Source: Clostridiales bacterium (GTDB lineage: Bacteria > Bacillota > Clostridia > Oscillospirales > Oscillospiraceae). Taken from it: a stretch of DNA of 53,410 nucleotides. Under the pieces are notes generated by a model that was given only the letters and a program-made list of their open reading frames with translations, ran no database searches and was not told the origin of the DNA. A program made the translations under genes and the position numbers. This document shows, in pieces, positions 19,070-30,344 of this stretch. The DNA lies in contig JAAYBH010000212.1 in assembly GCA_012718935.1 (NCBI GenBank), positions 1-53,410 on the forward strand, given 5' to 3'. The first letter of the stretch is position 1. Each line of letters begins with the position of its first letter.

Positions 19070-19913
19070 AAACTTCGTATTCATCCCATATACGCTCGAG
19101 TTTTTCAAAGTTTGAGTAGAGATCGCCTTTTGCCTTTGCGGAGGTGGCGACGATCAGGGCGTTGACCAGGCTCAGGGGCGCAACCAGCGTATCAAGGAAT
19201 GAAATCATATCGCTTCTGGCAAACAGGGCGATATCAGCCTGCTTTGCGATTGGCGATGTGTTGGTGTCCGTGATACCGATGACGCTGGCGCCCATGTCGC
19301 GGGCGTAATGCATGGCCTTGATCGTACGCCGCGAATATCTCGGGAAAGACAGTGCAATAAAGACATCCCCTGTCGAGACGCGAAGAATCTGCTCGAAGAC
19401 CTCACTGGCAGATGACCCGTTGATGACACGCACGTTGTCGAACAGAAGGTTATAATAAAAGCCCATAAAGTTTGCTAGCGCCGACGCCGATCTTAATCCG
19501 AAAATGTAGATATTTTTCGCATTAACGATCATTTCCACAGCTGTTTCGAAGTGGCTGCGGTTGGTTTCCTCCATCGTCAGCCGGATTTGTTCGATATCAG
19601 ACGACAGGACAAGAGACAAAATGTCCTGGCTGTCCATCAAATCCTTTGCGACCTGGATCCTCTGAACCGAGGTCAGTCGATTCCGGATCATATCCTGCAG
19701 CGCCCTGCGCATCTCCGGGTATCCGTCATATCCGAGCTCGGCGGCGAAGCGAACGACAGTCGACTCGCTGACATCAACGACCTGTCCGAGCCGGCTTGCC
19801 GTCATAAACGCCGCCTTTTCGTAATTCCCCAAAATATATCTGGCTATGCTGCGCTGCCCTTTGGAAAAGCTGGGAGATGCGGCTTCAATGACAGACAGAA
19901 TATCTTGATCCAT
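19050..19913 (-). CDS. MurR/RpiR family transcriptional regulator
   Basis: N-terminal HTH (SFSKGQRSIARYILGNYEKAAFMTASRLGQVVDVSESTVVRFAAELGYDGYPEMR) and SIS domain. Confidence 0.93.
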   Translation of the reverse strand: MDQDILSVIEAASPSFSKGQRSIARYILGNYEKAAFMTASRLGQVVDVSESTVVRFAAELGYDGYPEMRRALQDMIRNRLTSVQRIQVAKDLMDSQDILSLVLSSDIEQIRLTMEETNRSHFETAVEMIVNAKNIYIFGLRSASALANFMGFYYNLLFDNVRVINGSSASEVFEQILRVSTGDVFIALSFPRYSRRTIKAMHYARDMGASVIGITDTNTSPIAKQADIALFARSDMISFLDTLVAPLSLVNALIVATSAKAKGDLYSNFEKLERIWDEYEVYEKNET

Positions 19914-20045
19914 ACCTTTCTCCTCCCATGAGTAATCAGCAAGTGCACAAAGTGCCCAGGCGCTTTAATGGAATATCATACATATTATATGGCTTATGCG
20001 GCATAAAGCAAGCATCAAATGCAGTTTTTACTGTGTATTCCTGCA

Positions 20046-20774
20046 TTATTTTCGGTTCGTCCGCTGCTGCTCCCCCTTAAGCTGCGCCACTTCGGCCTCG
20101 CTCAAATACCGCCAGGAGCCGATTTTGAGATTGCCGAGCTTGAGACCGCCCTCGGCAACACGTTTCAGCCGCTCAACGCTTAAACCAGCCTTCGCACACA
20201 TTTTTCTGATCTGCCTGTTCCGCCCCTCATGAATTGTAATCGAAAGTAGCGCGCCGTCGGAGGTCTTATCCAGTATTCTGACCTCAGCCGGCCTGATCGT
20301 GTAGCCGTCGATGGTCATCGGCGCGCCCAGCGGCTCGATCGCACTGTCAACATCGCCTTTAACATGCGCATGATACGTTTTCTTCTTCTCATTGGACGGG
20401 TGTGTTAAGTAATGGGTCAATTCTCCGTCATTTGTCATAATCAGCAGACCTTCTGAATCCAGATCAAGCCGCCCGACGGGATAGACGCGCACAGGGCTGC
20501 CCGTCACAAGCTCGGAAACATTTGCTCTTCCCTTTTCATCATGCATTGTCGTCACGTATCCCCGGGGCTTGTTGAGCATTATGTAAACCTTTTTCTCTGC
20601 ATTCCCCAATGGCGTACCATCGATGGCAATCACATCGGCAGCAGTATCGGCGCTTTGGCCTATCATGGCGATTACGCCGTTTACCGAGACGCGGCCGGCT
20701 TTTATCATCTGTTCCGACGCACGGCGCGATGCGACGCCGTGCGTTGACAATATTTTTTGTAGTCTTTCCTGCAT
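20046..20774 (-). CDS. rRNA pseudouridine synthase (RluB/RsuA family)
   Basis: MQERLQKILSTHGVASRRASEQMIKAGRVSVNG (S4), VGRLDLDSEGLLIMTNDGEL, EGRNRQIRKMCAKAG. Confidence 0.95.
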   Translation of the reverse strand: MQERLQKILSTHGVASRRASEQMIKAGRVSVNGVIAMIGQSADTAADVIAIDGTPLGNAEKKVYIMLNKPRGYVTTMHDEKGRANVSELVTGSPVRVYPVGRLDLDSEGLLIMTNDGELTHYLTHPSNEKKKTYHAHVKGDVDSAIEPLGAPMTIDGYTIRPAEVRILDKTSDGALLSITIHEGRNRQIRKMCAKAGLSVERLKRVAEGGLKLGNLKIGSWRYLSEAEVAQLKGEQQRTNRK

Positions 20775-20817
20775 ATGAAACACCTCAAATTTTATATCAG
20801 ATGACCTCCGAATTCAT

Positions 20818-21972
20818 CTACCGTTTCCGCAGTGTAAGCGACCATTTGAGCTTTTCCGCAAACGTCAGCGGTATCATTTCATCCAGCTCGACGTGTTCGC
20901 CGAATAGAAGCGGAATTTCCTTTATTGTATTGCCGTTCTGCATTATGGCTAGCAGTCCGGCTGCTTCTTTCTCCGCAACGGGGGCATAAACGAATTTTTT
21001 GATCTCACAGGAAATCTCTGTCACATCCGAACGGTCATATACATAGCTGTAGTCTTCCGCCGGATGGATGCGTGCGTTTTCCTTTTTGCCCGATATAACG
21101 GGAATACTGCCGTAGGTTTGATCCTCTTTCTTGATTTGTAAGCACCCGTAATTCGCGAAAGCCCAATTGTAAAGCTTCGAATGATCATTCCAGTCATCCG
21201 GCGCCGACAGGGTGACGCAGATCAGCTGCATTCCATCGCGCTCAGTACAGGACGCGAGACTGCGGCCGGCGCTTTTCGTATATCCTGTCTTGATCCCGAT
21301 GGCCCCCTGACATTTCCAGAGCAGTTTGTTATGGTTTTTAAAGTACCGCCCTGCAATGCGGATTTGCTTCGTCGAAACGATGTCCCGAAATGTTTTATTG
21401 TTCATCGCTTCGGCAGATATGAGAGCAAGATCGCGGGCTGTTGAAAAATGATCCTTATGGTCAAGCCCGTGGGGGTTCGTGAAATGAGAATTCCGGCAGC
21501 CTATGCTCTCTGCGTATTGATTCATCAAATCTGAAAACGCGTCAAGACTGCCGGATACATGCAGAGCCAGCGCGGCAGCCGCGTCATTTCCAGATTCCAG
21601 CAGCAGGCCATAAAGTAAAGCGAGAACTGTCAGCTCTTCTCCGTGCCTGAGGTAAATAGATGAGCCTTCAATCGCCGGGAAGTCATTCTGAATGACAACC
21701 TTATCATTCACATCGCTGTTTTCAAGAACGACCAATGCTGTCAGAATCTTCGTTGTACTGGCGATACGCATATGTTTGTCGGCATTTTTCTCATATAGCA
21801 CTGTTTTACTGGAGGCTTCCATCAGGATATCCGCCGCCGCGGAAGTAGCCGGCGCTTGCGGTTGCGCAGCTGCTCCAGCGGGAACCTGAAATCCTGTCAG
21901 CAGGATCAGTGCGATGACTGCGGCGAAAATCCTTTTATTAAAACAATTTGTCAAAAATAAGCACCACCCCAA
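20818..21972 (-). CDS. D-alanyl-D-alanine carboxypeptidase (DacF-like, S11)
   Basis: ASTTKILTALV (SxxK), ESGNDAAAAL (SGN), IKTGYTKSAG (KTG). Confidence 0.93.
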   Translation of the reverse strand: MGWCLFLTNCFNKRIFAAVIALILLTGFQVPAGAAAQPQAPATSAAADILMEASSKTVLYEKNADKHMRIASTTKILTALVVLENSDVNDKVVIQNDFPAIEGSSIYLRHGEELTVLALLYGLLLESGNDAAAALALHVSGSLDAFSDLMNQYAESIGCRNSHFTNPHGLDHKDHFSTARDLALISAEAMNNKTFRDIVSTKQIRIAGRYFKNHNKLLWKCQGAIGIKTGYTKSAGRSLASCTERDGMQLICVTLSAPDDWNDHSKLYNWAFANYGCLQIKKEDQTYGSIPVISGKKENARIHPAEDYSYVYDRSDVTEISCEIKKFVYAPVAEKEAAGLLAIMQNGNTIKEIPLLFGEHVELDEMIPLTFAEKLKWSLTLRKR

Positions 21973-22028
21973 TTCAATTTAAGGCAGTGCTTATTATTAT
22001 CAGACGACCCGGATTTATCCGCTCTAAT

Positions 22029-22409
22029 TCAGTCCTTATTCATGAGCTCGCTGACCTTGTCAATCACCTCGGGGACCATTTCGATAATTCTGTCGACTGT
22101 TGACGAGGCGGGAGGCGCAATATTCAGGAGCTTAATGCTGGCGCCTTTGACAATAAGAAACGCGACAGGCACGATATTGACTCCTGCGCCGCTACCGCCG
22201 CCGAAAGCATTGTTCTGCCCCTGCTGTTGGTGCTTTGTCTGAAAATCAGAACCGCCGCTGGCAAAGCCGAAACTGACCTTGGAGATAGGAATGAGTGTGA
22301 TGCCGTCCGCGGTGACGATTGGTGAACCGACAATCGTATTGACATCGACCATCTCCCTGATTTTTTGCATCGTGGTCTCCATCAAATCACCAATTGGATG
22401 CTTGTCCAT
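22029..22409 (-). CDS. ytfJ: GerW/YtfJ family sporulation protein
   Basis: MDKHPIGDLMETTMQKIREMVDVNTIVGSPIVTADGITLIPISKVSFGFASGG...GGGSGAGVNIVPVAFLIV. Confidence 0.92.
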   Translation of the reverse strand: MDKHPIGDLMETTMQKIREMVDVNTIVGSPIVTADGITLIPISKVSFGFASGGSDFQTKHQQQGQNNAFGGGSGAGVNIVPVAFLIVKGASIKLLNIAPPASSTVDRIIEMVPEVIDKVSELMNKD

Positions 22410-22411
22410 TG

Positions 22412-22981
22412 TTAACCCGCCTTTCTGATTTTGGCTCTCATATTCTCGCTTTTGACCATGTTTTTGACGACGCCAAACACCACATAAACCGCCTCCCACA
22501 CGGCAAGAGATAATATGGCTTTGACATAGATATACGGCTCGGCTGCTTCAAAACTTACTGACGTTCGAAGATCCCTGTTTTTGATATTGAAGTTATTCTC
22601 AATCAAGGGCAAAATCATACCGTATCCTGCGCTGGCCGCACCGAAATACATTGCCGTCGCAGCTGGATCTGCGCCAGCCGCCATATAGTGGATGGACAGT
22701 TCCTTGATAAGCAGCTTGCGTTTAAGCCTTGATAACGCCTGCTTCAGCGAGGGAAGCTGAGCTTTCAGGCTTTCCAGCCGACCGGCCTTTATGACGGACT
22801 CGCGTGCTTTTTCTTTTTTTTCTTTCCGTTGTTTTTTTTTGTCGTCGGGCAGTATTCTTTTCCTAAAAGGTCCGACATACGCGCTGAGGATAAAACCATC
22901 CTCGTCATACTGCGCCAGGAGCCTCACGCGTAAAAAACAGATGAGAATAAGGAACGCCAGTATGGCCGCCGCTATGATCAT
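22412..22981 (-). CDS. DUF2953 domain-containing protein
   Basis: N-terminal TM, AMYFGAASAGYGMILPLIENNF; adjacent to ytfJ as commonly seen. Confidence 0.75.
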   Translation of the reverse strand: MIIAAAILAFLILICFLRVRLLAQYDEDGFILSAYVGPFRKRILPDDKKKQRKEKKEKARESVIKAGRLESLKAQLPSLKQALSRLKRKLLIKELSIHYMAAGADPAATAMYFGAASAGYGMILPLIENNFNIKNRDLRTSVSFEAAEPYIYVKAILSLAVWEAVYVVFGVVKNMVKSENMRAKIRKAG

Positions 22982-22983
22982 TT

Positions 22984-23577
22984 TCAGACCTCCACAGCAT
23001 CCTTCAATTGCTCAAAATCAACCGTCTGTATGTTGACGATAACGTCCCCGTCTTTATCCGGCTGATCTGGTTCCGGCAGCTCCGGCAGTTCCTCCAGAGA
23101 AGTCAGGCCAAAGGTCCTGAGAAAGGCGGGCGTTGTTTTATACAGCAGCGGTCGCCCCGGAACCGACAGCCTGCCGCAAGTTTCGATAAGTTTTCTTTCC
23201 TGAAGCAGCCCTACTGTATATGAGCTGTCGACGCCGCGGACCTGCTCGATATAAAGCTTGGTAACAGGCTGGAAATAAGCGACAATGGACAGCACCTCCA
23301 ATGCCTGCTGTGACAGCTGCGGCTGTTTTCTTGTCTCAAGCGCCAGGCGAATATAATCGGCGTACTCGGGAGCGGAGCAGAGCTGAACTGCCCTGTCCAG
23401 AAAAACGAGACGCATGCCCCGCCGCTCAAAAATATAGCGGTCACGAAGGCCGGCGGCTGCTTGTGTGATGCTGTCCTCATCCGTACCGAGTACAGCGGCA
23501 ATGCGGCTGATGCTGACAGGCTCACCCGATGCGAATAGTATGCCCTCTATGATGTTTTCTATGTCATGAATTTCCAT
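22984..23577 (-). CDS. scpB: segregation and condensation protein B
   Basis: IENIIEGILFASGEPVSISRIAAVLG; LSQQALEVLSIVAYFQPVTKLYIEQVRGVDS. Confidence 0.95.
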   Translation of the reverse strand: MEIHDIENIIEGILFASGEPVSISRIAAVLGTDEDSITQAAAGLRDRYIFERRGMRLVFLDRAVQLCSAPEYADYIRLALETRKQPQLSQQALEVLSIVAYFQPVTKLYIEQVRGVDSSYTVGLLQERKLIETCGRLSVPGRPLLYKTTPAFLRTFGLTSLEELPELPEPDQPDKDGDVIVNIQTVDFEQLKDAVEV

Positions 23578-23638
23578 TATTTTGCCCGCCCCGCCGCGTG
23601 ATGCCGGCTGTTTATTATGTCAAGCTGTGTTTTTTATA

Positions 23639-24436
23639 TCATTCCGCCACATCATCAAAATTCGGCAGCTCGTCAATACTCGAAGCGTCAGGACCGGAGC
23701 AGTTGAGCATCAAATCCTCGTCATAACCGACGAGATAAATGGCACCTGTTCGGCATAGTTCCAGAACGGCAATGAAAACTGCGACCATTTCGGAACGGCT
23801 CCCGGCCTCGGCGATGAGGTCGCAAATCTGCACCGTGCCGCGCGCCCTGATATGTCCTAAAATTTCAGATGCCTTTTCCGTTACGGAGTATGTGATGCGT
23901 TTCGGGTATACAACCGCTTTTGCCGCGGTCAGTCCGTTCATTTCTTCCCTGTCAATCAGCTGTGCGAATGTGGAGACGAGATCAATGACGCTGTGTTCGT
24001 ATTTGTATTCGTTATCGGGCGCAAGATACTCCGGTGGCTTGACCATCAGCCCGTAACTGCTGCGGTACATCTCCGCCAGAAGGCCTGTAACAGCCTTGAT
24101 TTGCTGAAAGCTCTCGCGGCGCTGCAGCTCTTCGAGAGAACTGATGAGCTCGCTGAGTTCGTCTGTATCGTCAGTACCGGATAATAAGGTCTTTGTTTTG
24201 ATGTAAACGAGATAAGACGCCATGGCCACGAAATCGCTGGCAATTTCGAGATTCATCACAGACATCGTATCAAGATACGCCAGATACTGCTCCAGGATCA
24301 GCGATATACTGATATCCTTTATTTCGATCTTGTTCTTGCTGAGAAGCTGCAGAATCAGAGAAAGCGGTCCGGTAAAATCCTGCATCTCTCCCTTTGCTTT
24401 GACAACGTTCGACAGCGTGAAAATAGGGTTTTCCAT
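23639..24436 (-). CDS. scpA: segregation and condensation protein A
   Basis: FTGPLSLILQLLSKNKIEIKDISISLILEQYLAYL; ASDFVAMASYLVYIKTKTLL. Confidence 0.94.
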   Translation of the reverse strand: MENPIFTLSNVVKAKGEMQDFTGPLSLILQLLSKNKIEIKDISISLILEQYLAYLDTMSVMNLEIASDFVAMASYLVYIKTKTLLSGTDDTDELSELISSLEELQRRESFQQIKAVTGLLAEMYRSSYGLMVKPPEYLAPDNEYKYEHSVIDLVSTFAQLIDREEMNGLTAAKAVVYPKRITYSVTEKASEILGHIRARGTVQICDLIAEAGSRSEMVAVFIAVLELCRTGAIYLVGYDEDLMLNCSGPDASSIDELPNFDDVAE

Positions 24437-24439
24437 GCG

Positions 24440-25120
24440 TCAGCTCCCGATTATTGACATCATTATTCCGTAGGAAAACCGTGTAATGTTCGACAGCCAA
24501 TTCATCACGGCGTCCGTTGCGATACTCAGAAAACCGGTCCGGTAATTGAGAAAAATCACAAATAGCAGGAGGATGAAACCGTATCGTTCATAGCGCATCA
24601 GCTTGTAATAAAGCTCATCTGACGCGACGGCAAACAGCACCTTCGATCCGTCCAGCGGCGGAACAGGGATCATGTTGAAAATACCCAAAACGACGGAGAA
24701 GGTCGCCGTAATATAAATAATGTCGAGTACAATATTACCCGCCGTGCTGTTCCTCAAAAACGGAAAAACCACACCCAGCAAAAAAAGGAAAATGACAGCC
24801 AGCAGAAAATTCGAAACAGGACCTGCAAAAGCCGTGATTGCCATGTCTCTCTTGGGCTTCTTAAAATTTCTCGGGTCGACCTGTACGGGTTTTGCCCAGC
24901 CGAAGCCGAAAAACACAAAAGCCAGCGCACCAAGGACATCGATGTGTTTTAACGGATTCAAGGTCAGCCTTCCCATGGTTTTTGCGGTACTGTCCCCAAG
25001 CTTGTGAGAGACGAATCCGTGCGCCAGTTCATGAAATACCATGCAGATGAGCACTGCTACAAGAGATACAATGCGTCCGTACCAAAAGCTCCAGTCAAGA
25101 TTTCTGAATATGTTTCCCAA
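24440..25120 (-). CDS. site-2 protease family (M50) protein
   Basis: VFHELAHGFVSHKLGD (HExxH), FNMIPVPPLDGSKV. Confidence 0.93.
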   Translation of the reverse strand: MGNIFRNLDWSFWYGRIVSLVAVLICMVFHELAHGFVSHKLGDSTAKTMGRLTLNPLKHIDVLGALAFVFFGFGWAKPVQVDPRNFKKPKRDMAITAFAGPVSNFLLAVIFLFLLGVVFPFLRNSTAGNIVLDIIYITATFSVVLGIFNMIPVPPLDGSKVLFAVASDELYYKLMRYERYGFILLLFVIFLNYRTGFLSIATDAVMNWLSNITRFSYGIMMSIIGS

Positions 25121-25152
25121 AAATCCGAAGCCTCCTAACTCCTCTGATTATA

Positions 25153-25743
25153 TCACCTTTTAGCAATATCTACAATCTCTTTTAGAAGCGCTTCCCTGTT
25201 CGTCCCTTTCTCTGCCGAAAAGAGGAGGACCGGTATTTCTGCCGGCAATGTGAGCGTTTCACTGATCAAATCGGTACAGGCTGCCTTTTCTGATGCGCTG
25301 AGCTTATCGCACTTATTAGCGGCAACGATCATCGGGCGGCCGGTGGCCAGAAACCATCCCGCCATCAGAACATCATCCTGGGTCGGCTTGTGGCGCGCAT
25401 CGACGATCAGAACGCCGAGGGATATCGCATCCGGCCGCGCGAAGAAAGCTTCCATCAATTTCCCCCAGCGCTGCTTTTCCGCAGCCGAAACCCTTGCATA
25501 TCCGTAACCGGGCAGATCGGTAAAATAGATTTGACCGTCTATTAAGAAATAGTTGACATGAACCGTCTTCCCCGGTGTCGCGCCGACACGGGCGAAATTT
25601 TTCCTGTTGAGAAGCCTGTTGATGACGGACGATTTTCCGACGTTGGATTTACCGGCAAAAACAACCTGCGGCAGACCGTCGGAAATAAAGTCCGAAGGCG
25701 CTGCCGCTGATTTGATAAATTTCGCATTGTGATAGTTCATCAT
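25153..25743 (-). CDS. engB: ribosome biogenesis GTP-binding protein EngB/YsxC
   Basis: FAGKSNVGKSSVINRL, GKTVHVNYFLIDGQIYFTDLPGYGYA, NKCDKLS. Confidence 0.96.
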   Translation of the reverse strand: MMNYHNAKFIKSAAAPSDFISDGLPQVVFAGKSNVGKSSVINRLLNRKNFARVGATPGKTVHVNYFLIDGQIYFTDLPGYGYARVSAAEKQRWGKLMEAFFARPDAISLGVLIVDARHKPTQDDVLMAGWFLATGRPMIVAANKCDKLSASEKAACTDLISETLTLPAEIPVLLFSAEKGTNREALLKEIVDIAKR

Positions 25744-25753
25744 TATACTTCTC

Positions 25754-28186
25754 TTATTGCCTGATGGATGCCGTCGGTTCGGTGCGCTCATTACCGTCGC
25801 CGATCATAGGAAGATGCGGCTCCTCATTTTTCTGTATGACCTTTACTGAGGAAAAATCGAGGGCGATGTCAAGTATGTTATCGATATGATCTGCCGTCAC
25901 AAAGTTCAGCGCCCGGCGGACCGTCTGGTCGATCTCTTCAAGATCGGGCTCGTTTTCAGCGGGTATGATCGCTGTCTTGACGCCGGAGCGCAGAGCGGCC
26001 ATCGTCTTTTCCTTGAGGCCGCCAATGGCGAGAATCCGGCCCCGCAGCGTAATTTCACCTGTCATAGCCAGATCCCGGCGTACCGGTGCGCCGGTAAGTG
26101 CCGAGATAACGGCAATAGCGATGGTGATGCCGGCAGACGGCCCGTCCTTCGGAACAGCCCCCTCGGGGAAATGAATGTGAATATCCCGGTTTTTATAAAA
26201 ATCGGGATCAATGCCGAGCTTCCGGGCACGGCTTCTGATATAGGAAACGGCAGCGTGCGCCGACTCCTTCATCACTTCGCCAAGGTTTCCGGTCAGCTCA
26301 AGCTTGCCGGTACCCTCCAGAACGCTCACTTCCACATCCAGCGTTTCGCCGCCCATCGACGTCCAGGCCAGACCCTTGACAAGGCCGATTTCGTCTTTTC
26401 CTGCGATGCTCTCCGGTTTGTATTTTCGGACGCCGAGAAATTCCTCCAGCATTCCTGTTTTAATGCTGACGGTTTTTGTCTCGCCGGCGACGATTTTCGA
26501 AGCTGTTTTACGGCAGGCTGCGGCGATTTCCCGTTCGAGGAGCCGGACACCCGATTCCCTTGTATAGCTCGATATCATTTCCAAAACGGCGTCGTCGCTG
26601 ATTTTGAATTGGCGCTGATTCAGCCCGTGCTTTTTGCGCTGCTTCGGTATCAGATGGGCTTTAGCTATCTCCAGCTTCTCCATATCTGTATAACTGGAGA
26701 GCTCAATAACCTCCATTCTGTCCAGGAGCGGTCTCGGGATTGTTGCCGTTGTATTGGCCGTCGTAATAAACATGACATCAGAAAGATCGAAGGGTATCTC
26801 CAGATAGTGATCTCTGAAGGTGGCATTCTGCTCCGGATCAAGCGCCTCCAAAAGCGCTGAGGACGGGTCTCCCCTGTAGTCGCTGCCCAGCTTGTCGATC
26901 TCATCCAGCAGCAGAAGCGGATTCCGTGTACCGGCCTGACTGATGGAGGCGATGATCCTGCCCGGCATGGCGCCGACATAGGTTTTCCTGTGGCCTCTGA
27001 TCTCGGCTTCGTCATGAATGCCGCCCAGCGCGAGACGCGCCAGCTTCCTGTTCAGCGCTTTTGCGATACTAATCGCCACGGAGGTTTTACCGACGCCCGG
27101 CGGACCCACGAGGCATAGGATTGTCCCGTTTGTTTTATGCGTCAGTTGTTTGACTGCGAGAAAATCAATGATTCGGTCCTTGACCTTCGTAAGGCCGAAA
27201 TGATCTTCGTCGAGGATTCTCCGGGCTGCCGCGATATCGAGGCGTTCCTTGGAAACTGTTTTCCACGGGAGCTCGACGCAGATATCGAGATAATTCCTGA
27301 TTACTGCCGCTTCAGATGATCCGTATTGCTGTTTTTCAAGCCGGGCAATTTCACGAAGCAGCTTTTTTTCGGTCTCAGCCTCAAGCCTCAGTGCGTAGAT
27401 CTTTTTTCTGTACTCGTCGAATTCCGAGGCGCCGTCTGGCGATTCGCCCAATTCCGACTGGATCACGCGCAGCTGCTCCCGCAGGACATGATCGCGCTGC
27501 TGGCGTTCCAGCCGTCCTCTGAGCCGCTCGTCTATCTGCTGCTCGATCTCAATGATCTCAATTTCCCGAAGGAGCATATCACAGATGAGTTCCAGCCTTT
27601 TTGTCGGCGAGCACGTCTCCAGTATCAGCTGCTTCTTTTCAGGCTTCATATACATGCTCTGCGTGATGTAATCGGCGATATAACCCGGCTCCGCCGACGC
27701 ATAAATGGCGACGACGGCCTCCTTCGTCACGTTCCCCGTCATGGAGGAGTATGTGTCGAACAGACCGACACTTTTGCGGATGAGCGCCTCGATCCTCGGC
27801 GTCATTTTGTCGGCCGGCTCCTCGATAATAGGCTCTACCTCAACAAAGAAGAATTTCCTGTCACTCAGAATCTTTTTCAGCGACGCTCTTTGAATGCCTT
27901 CGACAAGCACCTTGATACCGCCGCCGGGTATCCTGAGCAGCTGTTTGATGACGCAGATCGTACCGACCTTGTAGAGGTCGCCCTCGCCGGGTGATTCCTT
28001 TGAAATATCCTTCTGGGCAAGCAGGAAGATCCTGCGCTCCCCTTCGGCCGCAACATTGAGGGCCGCAACAGACATCGGGCGTTCGACATCAAAATTCAAC
28101 AGCATATTCGGGAAAACAGACAACCCGCGCAATGCGAGCATCGGTAAGCTTTCGGTTAAGTGCATGTTGTCAATATTTTCGCTCAT
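25754..28186 (-). CDS. lon: ATP-dependent protease La (Lon)
   Basis: [69 protein letters not shown]. Confidence 0.97.
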   Translation of the reverse strand: MSENIDNMHLTESLPMLALRGLSVFPNMLLNFDVERPMSVAALNVAAEGERRIFLLAQKDISKESPGEGDLYKVGTICVIKQLLRIPGGGIKVLVEGIQRASLKKILSDRKFFFVEVEPIIEEPADKMTPRIEALIRKSVGLFDTYSSMTGNVTKEAVVAIYASAEPGYIADYITQSMYMKPEKKQLILETCSPTKRLELICDMLLREIEIIEIEQQIDERLRGRLERQQRDHVLREQLRVIQSELGESPDGASEFDEYRKKIYALRLEAETEKKLLREIARLEKQQYGSSEAAVIRNYLDICVELPWKTVSKERLDIAAARRILDEDHFGLTKVKDRIIDFLAVKQLTHKTNGTILCLVGPPGVGKTSVAISIAKALNRKLARLALGGIHDEAEIRGHRKTYVGAMPGRIIASISQAGTRNPLLLLDEIDKLGSDYRGDPSSALLEALDPEQNATFRDHYLEIPFDLSDVMFITTANTTATIPRPLLDRMEVIELSSYTDMEKLEIAKAHLIPKQRKKHGLNQRQFKISDDAVLEMISSYTRESGVRLLEREIAAACRKTASKIVAGETKTVSIKTGMLEEFLGVRKYKPESIAGKDEIGLVKGLAWTSMGGETLDVEVSVLEGTGKLELTGNLGEVMKESAHAAVSYIRSRARKLGIDPDFYKNRDIHIHFPEGAVPKDGPSAGITIAIAVISALTGAPVRRDLAMTGEITLRGRILAIGGLKEKTMAALRSGVKTAIIPAENEPDLEEIDQTVRRALNFVTADHIDNILDIALDFSSVKVIQKNEEPHLPMIGDGNERTEPTASIRQ

Positions 28187-28285
28187 GGAAGAAAACCTCC
28201 TTGCAACAACGGGCAATTCACAGGTAAAGGCCACATATGTCGGCTCATTTGTCTCATTGTCAATTTTTTCGTTTGTCTATGCTTT

Positions 28286-28313
28286 AAGAGCCGCACCTGT
28301 TGTGCGGCTCTTT
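28286..28313 (-). terminator. hairpin terminator downstream of clpX
   Basis: AAGAGCCGCAC-CTGTT-GTGCGGCTCTT 7 nt beyond the clpX stop on the minus strand. Confidence 0.55.
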
Positions 28314-28319
28314 CATTGC

Positions 28320-29606
28320 TCAGGAAGCGTTTATCACGTCGGGATCAAGCTGCGGCTTCGGACGGCGTACGATTTTCGGCGGTTCGAGACCCATCGCGCA
28401 ATCCTTTGTGATTATTACCTTTTCAATCTTGTTATCCGACGGTACCTCGTACATGATGCTCATCATGATGCTCTCCATGACGCTGCGCAGACCGCGCGCG
28501 CCGATCTCCATGGCGATCGCCCTGTCGGCAATGGCGCCGAGAGCGTCGTCCTCGAATTCGAGAGTGACATTGTCGTAGCCCATCAGGACCGAGTACTGAC
28601 GAGTCAGAGAATTTTTCGGTTCTTTCAGAATTCTGATCAGATCGTTCCTGTCCAGAGACTGAAGTGACGTGATGACCGGGAGACGTCCGACGAGCTCCGG
28701 GATAAGTCCGTACTTCAAAAGGTCATGAGACTGAATATTTTTCAGTATCTCGCCGACGTTCTTGTCCTTCTTGCTCTTGATCTCCGCGCCAAAGCCGATG
28801 GTTTTCCTGTCCATGCGGTTTTCGATAATTTTCTCGATCCCGTCAAATGCGCCGCCGCAAATGAACAGGATGCTTGTCGTGTCGATGCTGATGAATTCCT
28901 GATGCGGGTGTTTTCTTCCGCCCTGCGGCGGCACATTGGCGACAGTGCCCTCAAGAATCTTCAAAAGCGCCTGCTGCACACCCTCGCCTGAGACATCTCG
29001 CGTGATTGACGTATTTTCACTCTTGCGTGCGATTTTATCGATTTCGTCAATATAAATGATACCGCGCTGGGCGCGTTCCACATCAAAATCAGCCGCCTGA
29101 AGGAGTCTGAGCAGAATATTCTCAACGTCGTCGCCCACATAACCTGCTTCTGTCAGTGTCGTGGCATCGGCAATTGCAAAGGGAACCTGCAGGAATCTTG
29201 CCAGCGTCTGCGCAAGGAATGTCTTGCCGACACCGGTCGGGCCCGCCATCAGTATGTTTGACTTCTGCAGCTCTGTATCACTGCTTTTTCCAAAGAATAT
29301 CCGCTTGTAGTGGTTATAGACAGCCACAGAGAGAGATATCTTGGCCGAATCCTGCCCGATGACATAATCGTCGAGCACTGCCCTGATCTCAGCGGGCTTG
29401 GGCAAGCGTTCAACCGTATCGCCAGTTTCTCCGGATCTGACGATTTTCATGGGAACAAATTCGTCTCCGAGTATGCTTGTGCAGAGCGCGATGCATTCGT
29501 TGCAGATATAAGACGCGCCCTGTCCGGCGATGATACGGTTAACCTGATCCTGCCGCTTTCCGCAAAAGCTGCAGCGTACGATCTTGTTATCATCATATTT
29601 TGCCAT
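28320..29606 (-). CDS. clpX: ATP-dependent Clp protease ATP-binding subunit ClpX
   Basis: Zinc-binding [17 protein letters not shown]...[30 protein letters not shown]. Confidence 0.98.
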   Translation of the reverse strand: MAKYDDNKIVRCSFCGKRQDQVNRIIAGQGASYICNECIALCTSILGDEFVPMKIVRSGETGDTVERLPKPAEIRAVLDDYVIGQDSAKISLSVAVYNHYKRIFFGKSSDTELQKSNILMAGPTGVGKTFLAQTLARFLQVPFAIADATTLTEAGYVGDDVENILLRLLQAADFDVERAQRGIIYIDEIDKIARKSENTSITRDVSGEGVQQALLKILEGTVANVPPQGGRKHPHQEFISIDTTSILFICGGAFDGIEKIIENRMDRKTIGFGAEIKSKKDKNVGEILKNIQSHDLLKYGLIPELVGRLPVITSLQSLDRNDLIRILKEPKNSLTRQYSVLMGYDNVTLEFEDDALGAIADRAIAMEIGARGLRSVMESIMMSIMYEVPSDNKIEKVIITKDCAMGLEPPKIVRRPKPQLDPDVINAS

Positions 29607-29628
29607 GTGTCAGTCTCCTAATGCTTTA

Positions 29629-30210
29629 TTAACGCTTAAAAATTACGCTGTCTATAATCCCGAATTCCTTTGCCTCCTCGGCTGTCATGAACCTGTCGCG
29701 TTCCAGCGCATCATGGATCGCTTCCACCGATTTTCCCGTATGCTGAGCGTAAAGCTGATTCAGGCGTTCCTTTGTGCGCATGATGTTTTCGGCATGAATC
29801 TGGATATCAGTCGCCTGCCCGCGAAAACCGCTGGACGGCTGATGAACCATGATTTCGGAATTCGGCAGCGCGATCCGCTTCCCCTTCGCGCCTGCGGCGA
29901 GCAGGAAAGATCCCATGCTGGCGGCCAAGCCTATGCAGATGGTGGAGACATCCGCCTTAATGTATTGCATTGTGTCATAAATGGCAAGTCCTGCCGTAAC
30001 GGATCCGCCCGGGCTGTTGATATAAAACTGAATATCCTTGTCCGGATCCTGTGCTTCAAGGTATAAAAGCTGAGCGACAACAAGACTCGCTGTGGTGTCG
30101 TTGACTTCCTCGCTCAAAAAGACGATTCTGTCATTCAGAAGCCGCGAAAAAATATCGTAAGAACGCTCTCCGCGTGACGTCTGTTCAACAACATATGGTA
30201 CCAAACTCAT
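29629..30210 (-). CDS. clpP: ATP-dependent Clp protease proteolytic subunit ClpP
   Basis: [62 protein letters not shown]. Confidence 0.98.
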   Translation of the reverse strand: MSLVPYVVEQTSRGERSYDIFSRLLNDRIVFLSEEVNDTTASLVVAQLLYLEAQDPDKDIQFYINSPGGSVTAGLAIYDTMQYIKADVSTICIGLAASMGSFLLAAGAKGKRIALPNSEIMVHQPSSGFRGQATDIQIHAENIMRTKERLNQLYAQHTGKSVEAIHDALERDRFMTAEEAKEFGIIDSVIFKR

Positions 30211-30241
30211 AGTATTCAACTCCTTTTGTTTACATAATATC

Positions 30242-30270
30242 AATATAATCAAATATTGAAATCATGTCAA
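30242..30270 (-). promoter_or_regulatory. sigma-A-type promoter for clpP-clpX
   Basis: Minus strand TTGACA (30270-30265) - 17 nt - TATATT (30247-30242). Confidence 0.75.
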
Positions 30271-30344
30271 TGATATTACCCAACAAAACGCGCTTGCATA
30301 CAAAAGTTAACAGTTTATTCATGATATGAGGATGGTCTATCGCC

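Noticed and set aside
28187-28285. Promoter/CIRCE-type element upstream of lon
   Set aside because: A TTGACA is present but the -10 (ACATAT) is poor and no CIRCE (TTAGCACTC-N9-GAGTGCTAA) or CtsR-type tandem repeat is evident
25886-28667. Large plus-strand ORFs 25886..26860, 27326..27994 and 28056..28667
   Set aside because: Antisense shadows of lon and clpX; the minus-strand proteins are unambiguous
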